From the NCBI GenBank assembly GCA_036245805.1, contig BTRK01000005.1, forward strand, positions 28,315,469-28,379,468: DNA of 64,000 bases, given 5' to 3'. How positions within the stretch are numbered: the first letter of the stretch is position 1; each line of letters starts with the position of its first letter. Under the pieces are notes generated by a model, which was given only the letters and a program-made list of their open reading frames with translations, did no database searches and had not been told where the DNA came from. Of this stretch, positions 34,442-45,800 are shown one piece after another. Position numbers and translations under genes: made by a program. Source of the stretch: Pristionchus mayeri. Taxonomy: Eukaryota > Nematoda > Chromadorea > Rhabditida > Neodiplogasteridae.

Positions 34442-35059
34442 TTGGTCGTTATTAGGCCGAAGCACAAATCTATCCATGTCTTTCAGAGTGAAAGGAGGTT
34501 TGGTCTGACTAAGAATAATATTTATTCCCTCTCCATACTTATTATTCCCTAATTTATTGCCGTCTTCAGTTTGTCTTTCATCTTCGGAGTCTTCTGCAAG
34601 AATCTCAGCGCAGTGGCAAATTGTCGTGCTTTATCATCGCTTTCTCTTCCATTATATACAACAGAAAGAAGCACTCTGTGCGAGAAGGATAAAAACGCCT
34701 GAGTTGAGCTTTTGATCTACGATACACAAAATGGTGCACATCGAACGTTGACTACCCGGAACGAATAAGGGTCTGGGAGAATGCGGGACGAGTTATGGGT
34801 GAAGAACAAGAGAAATCTGGGATTGGGTAGATCAAACGGATGCGAGAAGAGTAATTAATGGGAAGGAATGACGTGATTGGAGGCAAGGCGAAGGAATACT
34901 TGAGATACTCGTATGAAGGAAGAGAAATAGAATCTCGAAGGAACAAGGTTTGTTGTGAGCTCTGAATGGACTGCTAGAAAGACGTGACTATTATGTTCTC
35001 GAGCTGCTTTAGAGAGGGAACTACGGTTGGATGGTGAATGGAGTCAAGGGAGGTTGATG
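34442..35059. other. Convergent intergenic region (3' ends of astacin and TMEM230-like genes)
   Basis: No exon or element recognised; expected to hold both 3' UTRs. Confidence 0.4.
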
Positions 35060-36372
35060 TCATCTCTTGAAGGTGGGCAATTTGTCCAGATCGTATCCAT
35101 CGCTGCCCATGACGATGCAGCAGATGTAGAAGCAGTGATAGGCACCAGGGAGGAAGGCGATCGTCCCCGGGAGGACCAACCACCATCCGATGTACGATGA
35201 TGCTGCAGAGGAAAGGAGGTAAACTTATGACATGAGAAATCAGACAGTTCTATTTTTGAAAAAGTGTCCAAATCCACTACAGAAGCCATACAAGTGTTTC
35301 CCTATCTGCTATTGATCCTACATGTCTTTTACCTTTGCATCGAAAATTACATAAAAAATTAAAAGATACAAATGTAATAACAGACCGTTAGGTGCGATGA
35401 TCGAGTAGAGTGCGAGGATTAGACAGGCTGCAATGGAATTATCATTGATATCTAAATTCCATCTTACCGGATCCAGCACAGAAGAGAACGATGGCGAGAA
35501 GGACTGACTTCCGATTGTTCCACAATTGACTCCATCGCGTTTTCCTGAAATAACATCTTCGATCATTCATATTATAGTTTCGATTCATTTCTATTTCGTA
35601 GTGCGTGCTACTTCATTTCGGAAACTCTAATCCGCACACACATCAGTCAGGCGACATCTTCAAACAGTTGAAGTGTTTCTGTAAACAGAGGAAGCGCTTT
35701 TACTCAAAGTAGGGATCTGAGCACACACTATCAGTAAGTTCGTTTCGAAATTGTTATCAATTGCACTCTAAGGTGGTCATGAGCCTTATCAGTGTTCCGA
35801 GCAGTGGAAGTCTTATCAGATACACTGGCTCAGAAGCCACATGAGGTTTCTCAGATTCTTACGAGGCGCAAATCCGCTCATTCGCCTTAATTAAATGCTG
35901 ACCTCCTCGTGTTGGTGTGGATGGCAGTCCTGGGCGAGTCCTCCTCCTTCTGGGGGGATGGTCCCGTGGGGAAGACTCCGCTCGTCTCGGGCACCTCCTC
36001 ACTTCCCTGTCCCTTCTCCAGGTCCTCCTCCTCCTCACGACTCTCGTTACGATCGACGATCAACTGAATGAGACAACTTGAGATCAATGAAGAGATGGAA
36101 CATTGCTTGTAATGAATCATTGAGCAAATTTGTTTGGAGAATGCTTTTGGTAAAATGCAGTGAAGAAATGTGGAATATTCGGGAGGAGATGAAAGATTGA
36201 ACTCAACAGAAAACAAATTTGATCATAAAGTTGTTTACGTACATGTTTCTGGATGTGTTAAAATATTAATAGTTATGATATTTGCATAATTGTTGACAAA
36301 CAAATAAATATAAATCTTGTAAATCACCTGTTGCACGGCACTTTGTGTCCGAGTGTGGCGGGTCATCTTCAT
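35060..36372 (-). CDS. TMEM230/TMEM134-like (DUF872) two-TM protein
   Basis: Five exons join with matching phases: 36328-36372, 35903-36063, 35468-35544, 35386-35427, 35060-35202, giving about 155 residues. An acidic, Pro-rich N-terminal half (ESREEEEDLEKGQGSEE) precedes two hydrophobic hairpin segments (VLLAIVLFCAGSACLILALY and GWWLVLPGTIAFLPGAYHCF). The C-terminus, GSDGYDLDKLPTF, corresponds to the Y-x-x-D/LP ending of TMEM230/TMEM134 proteins, which act in vesicle traffic. Which of the two it matches best is unclear. An RFX-like site lies about 80 bp upstream. Confidence 0.75.
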
Positions 36373-36813
36373 TTTACGAGCGGGCGACACTAATTATGAC
36401 AGTGGGAGACGATGAGATTGATTGAGTGGCGGTGTATGAGGGGGAAGGGCCGTTAGCCTGGCAACGAGGGGGCTAGCCGCGACGCGACCGCTTGACGCGT
36501 GAGCAGAAGAGCAAGAGGGCGACTACTGGCTCGCTTCCTTCTCTCCTCCCCCTCCCTCCCTCTCTCTGACCCCCCCCCCCCCCCTCCTCCCACGACTGGC
36601 GACTGGGCCACACTGGTTATGCGCGAGAAGAGAGAGCAGCGCGACCAAAGGAGAGAAGAGAGACGGGTTCATAACTATCTCACTCATCTAGTGCCGCCAT
36701 CTCACGATGGAGAGTTGGAGGGGAAAAGTTAGACCATGAATTCATTCCAAGAGACAGTGACAATCTTGAAGTTATCCAAGATAGTCCCTTTATCATTCCC
36801 TCTATTATGATAT
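36373..36813. other. Intergenic, GC-rich, with RFX-like motif and poly-C tract
   Basis: Holds the RFX-like motif at 36452-36465 and a C tract near 36570-36585. No gene recognised. Confidence 0.45.
36452..36465. promoter_or_regulatory. RFX/X-box-like site upstream of TMEM230-like gene
   Basis: GTTAGCCTGGCAAC has one perfect X-box half-site (GGCAAC) and a near-perfect mirrored one with the 2-bp spacer of the GTTGCC-AT-GGCAAC consensus. It is 80 bp upstream of the minus-strand ATG. Confidence 0.4.
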
Positions 36814-37795
36814 CTACTGCACATCAACGATCTTCTCCTCCATGGGTGGTCTCGCGTATTCCCCCTCTGGCACTCTCAGTGATCCCCTCACTGCACCCAG
36901 TCTCAGACGAGCCAATCGACGCGGATTGATCAGGATCCAGTTCCTGTCCACCACCAACTGCAATCTGATCCTTATCCCACTCTATCTCACCAGATGTGTC
37001 CATCCTTCTATACTCAATCGTATAAATTCGAATCACTGACCTCTCCATCGGATTCTGGATCGTATTCATCAACTCGTCGAGGGAAGTGCACGCTTGCGGG
37101 CGAGAGACGACGTTTGATCACCAGCGAAGAGTCGTCGTCGTCTACCTGCATCGATAGGGTTGAGAATTATGGCGTTTCTTCGTGCGACAGGATCATTGTC
37201 TATGGTAGAGATGTAATGCGCAATCAGGGATAGATTCTGGTATAAGTTACCGTAATCCGCGGGTTCTCTCCCTCCTCTCCTCTATCCAATCCACGCACCT
37301 CCAGTCTCTGGAGCAACTGTCTCTCCCTCCTCTTCACCATATCCGACCACTTGATACTCGCCCAGCCGCCAGAGGGAGGAGTCACCTGCACGGACCATTT
37401 CGTTTTTTTTCGTTTTTCATTTAGTGAAGATCTTTTCAAATGAGTTGAACTGAATAAAACAGAGTGACTGTGCAGAGGCTTATTACAAAGCTTATTTCTT
37501 TTAGAGATAAAAAATGACCTCCATGGATATATCTTCCACTAGTTCATTGGGTGGCTCGAGAGCAGCTCCTTCGATCGAGATCATCGACTTAGTTTATCAT
37601 TATTTCCTAAAAATCGATTATTTAATTCAAAACGCACGAAAGGAGGTGGTTTCGGGAATCCATCATCAGTAGATCTCGTCGTCAAAGTGCGAACATTTAC
37701 CTGAAAACATGATTCAATCGATAAATTAAAATGATCGATAAGTTACAGGGTTAGGAGGATGCGTGTAGGTCACCGAAGGTGGAAGAGTGGTGTAG
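36814..37795 (-). CDS. Exon chain downstream of the collagen; likely its C-terminal extension
   Basis: Six exons join in frame to a stop at 36814: 37747-37795, 37638-37700, 37519-37587, 37299-37385, 37041-37145, 36814-36957. The encoded 170 residues include SYTTLPPSVTYTHPPNP, GGWASIKWSDMVKRRERQLL, an acidic VDDDDSS followed by basic KRRLSP, and a C-terminus WILINPRRLARLRLGAVRG... ending KIVDVQ. No known domain. No start codon opens the first exon, and its acceptor phase matches a possible donor inside the last collagen exon (37925), so it may be the 3' end of the collagen gene. Otherwise it is a separate gene with an unseen start. Confidence 0.55.
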
Positions 37796-37866
37796 CTGAA
37801 AGCAGATTGGATATGTACACACTTTATTATAAACCAACAACAACGACAACAAGAACAACACGATAC

Positions 37867-39331
37867 TCAACACCCAAATGCGCATGGATTCCAGCAGAAC
37901 CCGCAATAGTAATGGTAGTAGAACCTCTGATGCTCGTTGACGGGAGGGATGGGGGGATAAGTGGGAGGAGGGGTGTAGTAACTCTCGAGAGGAGGTCGAC
38001 TGGGACAGGCACAGTACAGTCCATCCTGTCCCTTCACACCCCGTTCACCAGACTGAAAGCAGCGAATGATACATAAATGGAGGCATATGGGCGTACTTTT
38101 CCATTTAGCCCATTCATTCCATCTCTTCCTCTTCTTCCTGCCATTCCAGGGATTCCTCGAGGACCGGGTAGACCATTCTCTGCTCGCGGCTTTGTCTCAC
38201 CTCAAATGCTCTTTCCTCGAAAGAAAGAAAACCGTCTGCATACCAGGCTTTCCGGGTGGTCCGACCGGTCCGGGAGGACCAGTTCGACCGGGAGTTCCTT
38301 GCAGGTAGACCCTGCCTGTCGTGCCAGGCACTCCGGGTCGTCCTTGATCTCTGTCTCGGCCTGGTCTCCCCGTGTCTCCTGGAGGACCTGGAGCACCTTG
38401 TACTGCGTACGCGTACGAGGCGCGTCCTGGCGCTCCAGAAGTGCCTGGAGGTCCGCGTGGACCTTCAGAACCCGGGGTACCGGGTATTCCTGGTGGTCCT
38501 GCCGGGCATCGAATGCAACTGCGGTAGGAGTCTTTCTGCTGTCGAAGTCCATCGAGGCCAGGAAGGCCGTCCTTCCCAGGGATACCGTTCACTGCAAAAA
38601 CCGATTCAATTATATGATACTTATCTATTATCCTCAATTTTTTTCATTCGGATGCGTTGATCGTAAAGATTGGGGCTGAATCGAATGGCATACTTCCAGG
38701 TTCTCCGTTGTGCCCGGATGCTCCTCTAACTCCATCAGGACACGAGGGAACATCTCCCGATTGGGGCATCTGTGAATAATCAGATAGTTTCATTGTACAA
38801 CCGAGATCTGACAGCATAGCTGGATGAGCCGTATCCTCCATAGCGAGCAGCTGGATTAGAAGCGTAGCCTGATGATGAAGAGGAGGATGAAGAAGATGAG
38901 GAGGAGGAAGAGGCCATGTTCACTCAAAAATATATTTTAGAGAAGGGTTCCATTCCTCATTTCCGGTTGAACAGTAATATGAACATTCACTTCGGAATAA
39001 TCCAATATATTCACCTATTGGAGCTCTTCTCATTCTCTCTCTTTGAGGCAATTCTTCATCGAAGAATTTGGAAGTAAGGTTGAAGAATATCTACATCTGG
39101 AAGATGGAGGAACACCTCATGAAGTGGTACCTCGAACTCCTCCAATTCAGCCCTCATCGATCTGTCGAAGGAATCTATCTCATCGAACATACTGTACACC
39201 GCCCACTCCAGCATGAGGACAGTAATCGAGGCAGTGAAGATCACGCAGAATTCCTTGAAGCCGGAATTTACAGTCTACCTACTTATTCAACCAACCTTGA
39301 CTCGAAACGGGCTGCATTCCTTGTAGGGCAT
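37867..39331 (-). CDS. Cuticle collagen
   Basis: Eight exons: 39296-39331, 39131-39253, 39015-39090, 38813-38922, 38694-38769, 38244-38591, 38097-38200, then 38052 to a stop at 37867 (or to a donor at 37925). The product of about 350 residues has a short N-terminus, one TM segment ([20 protein letters not shown]), a subtilisin-like cleavage site (RERMRR), a poly-Ser run of about 14, and interrupted Gly-X-Y repeats (for example [19 protein letters not shown]) with Cys residues at their edges. This is the standard cuticle collagen plan. The C-terminal non-helical region is Pro/Tyr-rich ([18 protein letters not shown]). The start at 39331 was chosen because it splices in frame to the TM exon over a 42-bp intron. 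Confidence 0.88.
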
Positions 39332-39609
39332 CCTCTCGTTTGCGGATTTCACTACTCGTTTTTATGTGAGTCATTTCTAGTGTTTTCCTCAATTTCTCCT
39401 TGAGGGTACTCGAGTTTTCGTACCGGGATAAGAGTCGAAGCGGGTCAAGAATCTCCTGTCCTGAATTGATGCTGACCTCATTCACTTTTCACATGCTTTG
39501 GCATTCCCTAATGCCAACTGAAGACTGAACTCTCTTAATTTCGAACGTTCTCTCATCAGTGATATTCGTTCTCTCTCGTGTTCCTCCACTGCTCTCTAAG
39601 GGCTCGCGT

Positions 39610-39623
39610 CTTTCCATGGCAAC
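39610..39623 (+). promoter_or_regulatory. X-box (RFX/DAF-19 type) upstream of che-3
   Basis: CTTTCCATGGCAAC matches 13 of 14 positions of the C. elegans X-box consensus GTHNYYATRRNAAC and lies 212 bp upstream of the che-3 ATG, within the usual range. Dynein-2 genes are known DAF-19/RFX targets. Confidence 0.7.
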
Positions 39624-39657
39624 GACTGAGGGGGGAACCAACTGGTGTCCCCTCTTC

Positions 39658-39669
39658 GTCCCTAGCAAC
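39658..39669 (+). promoter_or_regulatory. Second RFX-like site upstream of che-3
   Basis: GTCCCTAGCAAC has two abutting RFX half-sites without the central spacer, 35 bp downstream of the first site. Confidence 0.45.
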
Positions 39670-39834
39670 TCCCGCCTCGCTATGTGCGCGATGTAATCAA
39701 CCCCCTTTGAATGTCTACCACGCATTTTACCATTTTCAATTAACTCGAGCATTTGTATCGATTTCAGCAACATTTCACTTCATTTCACTACCTTTCCATT
39801 TCCAGGCTGATTCTCTTCCTCCCACGGGTTTCCA

Positions 39835-42800
39835 ATGGGCGAATCGCCTCGCGATGTCGACAGCCGACTCAATTACGTGCTACGACTCGCCTCTCAGGCT
39901 AGTCAAAAGAATTCAGCATAGTCTACTCCCTTTCCGGAATGTAGTACATCGAATAGAAGCAATAGCACCCTTCTACGTTGTCTCAACCTGGGGATTTTCC
40001 TAAATGTTGGAATCTAAAAGAATGAACTTCTTCTCTCAGGTACTCTCTCTCAACATAACTCCAGAGAAGGTTCGATCGAATGCTGCCATCGAGAGTTTCC
40101 TAGATTCTAATTCATCAGTGCTGGTCATCGCAAGGAATAACCAGGTGGGCGAGAAAGCTCAATTTGATTCCGCCCACTAGTAGACTGAAGGCGTGAGATC
40201 ATAAGAAAGCGGCTTTCTTTTGTCATAACTTAGAATACGAATCATCATATGTTATGCATGTATACGTAACTGAAAAGAATGTAAAATGGATAGTGAAGCG
40301 AGATGGCAGACTTATTTCGCTCTGTTTTCAGCGTGGCGTCGACTTCTTGAATGTCGTCACTCCACCGAAGAATGGCAGCACTGACCTATCCATCGTCTTC
40401 TACAAAGTAATTTTTAAAATACATTTATTCTTGCTACTATCTCTGCGTCAGAATATTTTTTTAAAGATGGTCATTCCCAAAATCAAACCTTCCAACCAAT
40501 GCCAAGCGGTAATTCACTATTATTTTCTAGACGAAAGCTCAGCCACTGACTGCTGATAACTTCCGCAGTCTCGTGAATGTTGTGACGTTGAATGGAAAGG
40601 CAGAAGAGGTCTTCGCCAACTCGGTCAAGCAGGTCAGTCAAAAAAAAATTATCTAGCTCTTTTAAGTTTTGCAGTTTTGTAGCGTATATCATGCAAACGC
40701 TCAAATGCATATATCACGCCTCTCACGAGAGAATCGGGACAAATCGGCCATTTCAGTTGACATAAAAATTTTCGGGTTGTTTGTTTATTACATTTCCATT
40801 CACAACATTGCATCACTAGTCTAAATCTGAACTTTCATATTTCTTACATGTCTCGCGACTGCAGCAGGATGCTGCAAAGCTTATGCCATGCGCATTGATT
40901 TCTGATAATTCTGCATCAATATATGCTTATTTTTGTTGTGAAATGTGTTTCTATGGTCAAATGGATGATTTTGGAATGAATACTTTATTTTTCACTTCTG
41001 CGACCGTTGCTGCAGATGCATTTCGCACAGGTTTTTAATTTGCCCTATGAACATAGATTTTTCCCGCATCTCCAAACTCTCCCAGTTTGTAGAGCTCGAA
41101 ATTCTGCACATGTCATATTTTTTGCAGAATTTATCTCGGTGGTCCTGATAGTCTCCCAAATCGATGAATACCTCACAACGGGCTGCACGGTTCACCCACG
41201 GTGAAATCGAACACTCAAAGTCGCGGGTTCGAATCCCGGTGAAAGAAACTTTTGTTTTTGCACACTTTTTTCCATTGTTCTAATCGTGTTTTGTGTAGTT
41301 CCATGCTTTACCATGTTGGCAAAAACGGGTTTTCCTCCACCGGGATTCGAACCCGCGACTTTGAGTGTTCGATTTCACAGTGGGTGAACCGTGCAGCCCG
41401 TTGTGAGGTATTCATCGATTTGGGAGACTATCAGGACCATCGAGATAAATTCTGCAAAAAATATGATATGTGCAGAATTTCGAGCTCTACAAACTGGGAG
41501 AGTTTGAAGATGCGGGAAAAATCTATGTTCATAGGCCAAATTAAAAACCTGTGTGAAAGTCATCTGCAGCTACGGTCGCGGAAGTGAAAAATAAAGTATT
41601 CATTCCAAAATCATCCATTTTACCATAGAAACACATTTCACAACAAAAATATCCATATATTTATGTATAATTATCAGAAATAAATACGCCCGGCCTAAAC
41701 TTTGCAGCACTCGGCTGCAACATCAAATGGATTCCAGATAGAGTTGGAGGATCTTCTACGACCCAATCCTTAACTAATAGGCATAAATGCAGGAATATTT
41801 TTATTTTCAATGTCAACTCGCTGTCCCGGTTCTCTCATGAGAGGCGTGATATATCTATCCGATGTTTTCAGGTGTTCGGCAAGATGACTCCCTCGCTCAA
41901 CGACAGTCTCCAGTCAGTTGTGGCCAATGGAAGGGCCGGCGCCAGTTCCGAAGGTCAAATTATTCGCTTTCTACAAAACTGTACTGAACAAGGGGAAATT
42001 TTGATGGAAGCCTTGAAAACACAAAATGAAATGTTCTTCAGATGGTCCTTCTCTCTCGGTTCAGATCGATGGATGGAGGAATGCGAGAGGGAGCAAACAC
42101 GCAGAGGAATATACTCGCATTCTCGAACCACTCGCGAAGATCGTCGATGCGGGAGAAGTGAGCACATTCTTGCAGTTGGTTATCTTTCATTTAGGAAATA
42201 TTGGGAAATATTCAACATTTACCCAAAAAGTAAAGTGAGAAATGATAGACTGAGAATATGTTTGCAGCCTCGCTCTCTGGATCTTCTCTCGGTGTTTATC
42301 CAGACTGCAGAGGAGGCAGCTGATCTCCTGTGGACTGCAGGATACGAAGAGGGAAGGATGAGACACTTCCTGGTGGGGGTGGGAAGGTGAGGAGATGACT
42401 CATCCTATACACCATCTTTGAGTTTTAATGAAACGAAAAATAATAAAATGCCCAAAAATTCATCTTCATTGGAAAGAATATCATGGGTGTCACTCAGAAC
42501 AAGGAAAAGAGATGAATTTGATAATTGCAGATGGTTGTGCTCCACTGCGTGCTCTCATCTGAGTCGATTGCAGATCTGGAGTGGAGATGACAAAGGTGAG
42601 AAGATTGAACAGATCGTGAAGTAACAAATTTGATTGGAAGTATATACCGTGAAGCGATCATTGGGGCTTCTGAAAATTTACTTCATAAGCGCACAAATAA
42701 TGGTTGTAGGAGAGGAGCAATTGCGAGAGGGTCGATCTCTGTGCGAGGAATGGCAGTCTTCCCTCTCGCTCCTCCTCACACAGACATGGTCGAGTAGATC

Positions 42801-45800
42801 GATCACTGACAGACCGTGGAAAGGAGGAGAGGTCAGGATGGCTGAAGTAGAGGCCATGATCAAAAGATGCAGTGAGGTAAGCGAATAATCCGAGTGTTGA
42901 CTAATGGCTACTCTCTCTTCAGGTGATCTCTCTCCGTCAGATCGCCACTCAATCTGCTCTTCTGCTGGAGGAACCGAGCATGGAGCAGCAGTTGCTAAAG
43001 GTGAATAATGGATTCCTCAGTGAATCAATTTTTGAACTTCGGACGCTAAATGTCTAACTATCCATGTTCGAGGCCGGTGACAATCGGATCCAGTGCGTAA
43101 TTGTATCATACTTCAGGATAAAGAACAAATTCAGACAATATCCTCTGCCTTCGGCGACTTCGAGATCTTCGCCGATCTGCAGGGATCAGAGAGGGCTTGG
43201 ATTGGGAAATTGGAGGTTCGGTTTTTATTTGTTGGAGGGATTTCAAAAAATCGATAGTTCTGATATTTGTTTATCATAAATGCCTTGATGAAGGACGTGG
43301 ATCGAGTGATTGGTCGTGAGCTGGAGAGAGTCATTCCCATTCTCAAGACACGCATTCGAGTGGATAAACTGGAGAACTCACTGGTGAGAATATTTCTTAT
43401 CTCCATTACTTCATCATTTATATAAACGATTTTTAATAGTATGCTTCTTTGTCAAATTGAAAATTTGTGTATTGATCATTCACTTCGGATATCAGATCTT
43501 CTCGGATCTCGAGAAGTACCGTACTTTCCTCAGTCGTCCAGTCATCAAGGAGAAACTGCTGCTGGAGAGGTACGAGGGACAAAAAAGATCGAAGTGTGTC
43601 GGGTGCCGACTTTCTGTAGATACTATTTTAAATCAATTGATTTCATTAGAAACTTTGTTCATCTCTGTAAATGTGATACTATTACAGAGAGACTCTTCTG
43701 TCGAAGGTGCGAACTCTCGTCTCCACCATCAACCCCGTCGACGTCGCCAATCTAGGAGAGTCCAAGTGAGCAACGATTAATTTTGCGAAGAATTTATTCT
43801 CTCAATTATAAAACAAGGAATAGTGACATAAACGTCAATAACAACTTTTGCAAACTAGAAGTAGAAATACAAGTCCGTAAAAAAAACTTTCGACTTTTTA
43901 TAAGAATTATCGACTTTTTATAAGAATTAATATTGTACAGCGCAATTCCAGTAATAAAAAAACTCTAATTGGGAAAAAATTCTAATTGGAAGTGAATGCA
44001 ATGTACTTCTGAAAGAGGATGTCTTTCGTTTCCTCCGTCAGTTTTCCATATTCATCAGACTTAGTCAATTTCCGAATCAGATCAGCTGTGTACTTGTGAA
44101 GAAGCTGATCCTGGAATTATTTACGATGAGCTAATAATTGACTGCAATAATTTGAAAATTCGTCCAAAAAAGGAGCTGGTATAAATTAAATTGTGACCTG
44201 AAGAACAAGAAGGTTGTATTGATCCGAGAGAGCAAGCTTCTTGTGAATATTCAGATTCGTCGAATATATCAGATATTTCTCAGCATCGTCCATAATACTC
44301 TGAAATGCAGATCCGATTACTTTACAGCACACTTCTAATATTTTGATATAATGAAAGCTCACAATCCGATACTGAAAATTGCAACTAAAACGAACCAGCA
44401 TCTCGAATCGATCAGTCAATTTTAGAATGAATTCGACGTTCTCATCTAAATATTATTATTTTTTTAATTTTTTTATGTTTCTATTTTTCATTCTTTATAA
44501 ACCTTCCTCACCTCGAAGTTGCTCTCCGGTTCTGTACAACATTTTCAGAAGCACTTCGAACTCCTGCAAAAAATTCTTTGCTTGCGTCATGGTCTCTTCA
44601 AATTCAATGTTCTTTGTTTTCAATCGAAACTTACGTCAAGGATAACATCGTTGATTTCCGTTTCCGATTCACTCGCTTCTTTGAATTTACCGAAGAAGAT
44701 GCGATCGAAGAATGGAGAATGGATTGAGAGCAGCTGAGGAGAAATGATAATCATCAACTAGCATGAAAAGGTGTGCTTTGGCATACCTGCTTGCTGACGT
44801 AAACTTTCTTTCCTTCCACGACGAGAATTCCGTCTGATTTATGAGAAGGAGAGAACATGTCAAACTCAACCTTCTTTCTGAATCTAAATTGAAATATTTT
44901 AAGCATTTCTATTAGATCCATTATGATGGAATTGGATTACAAAGGCAATATTTACGGGGTCTTCCACAATGGGTTCGCTAGAGAATACTGTTTTTCTATA
45001 TAAAAACTAGGTTAAAAGTTATAAATTTGAAAGTAACCTCTTTCCAGGTTTGCTGTGAACTGTTATGCAGACTTCAATAATGATCTTGTCGTCTTTGATG
45101 TAGCCCTTTGAGAGATACGTTTTGTTTGTTTTGGAGAGTTAAGAGACTCACAAATTCGGAGTTATCGAGAAGGCTTGATTCTATCACGAAGTCCCGCATA
45201 CTGTCGTCCACATTTTCAGGAGTCAATCTTTGCGTGTCCATCTGAAAAATAATTTTTAAACGACATTTTTCGACCAGTCACGCACATGGCCAATATTGAT
45301 CTTCTCTCCCTCAACTATATGATTGATAATGAAGCAGTCCATGGAAACGTCACAATACCAAATATTGGATTCATCATCTTTGAAACTGAACAACTCGATG
45401 AACAGTCCGCCATCCTTGTCCTTCGTTGCACGAATTTGCCTGACAATATCCCTTTTTAATATGCTGTAGAGAATTTATCGTTTGATCTTGATCATATTGT
45501 TGCAAGTAGGACAATATTAGAAAATATCTCTCATTGATAAGATCAAAACAGATAACCAGGGAAACCCGCAGTAGTTCCAGTTCTCAACGATATCATCGTC
45601 CTCCTTCATTTCGCTCCATTTATCAATTTGTACTCGAAAATAGTTATCTGAAAGGAAAATGCAAGACGCATGCAAGAGACATGAATAAGAAGGTGGAGAT
45701 AATCTTCATTCGATTTACTCTCTGTGCTTTAGGGAATATATTTGGGTTTTATGATAAGCGCTGACTGGTACATCAAATTTTCGCTTGGCTGAATTCCGTT

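Larger units (their letters stand above)
39332..39834. promoter_or_regulatory. Divergent collagen/che-3 intergenic region
   Basis: About 500 bp between head-to-head starts. It carries two RFX-like sites nearer to che-3. Confidence 0.6.

Noticed and set aside
38077..38679. Plus-strand open frames of 130-200 codons
   Set aside because: They are antisense to the collagen Gly-X-Y exon, whose codon bias leaves the complementary frames open.
40254..41587. Near-identical frames on opposite strands (41.0 and 41.3-41.6 kb)
   Set aside because: They are the two arms of the foldback element, not duplicated genes.
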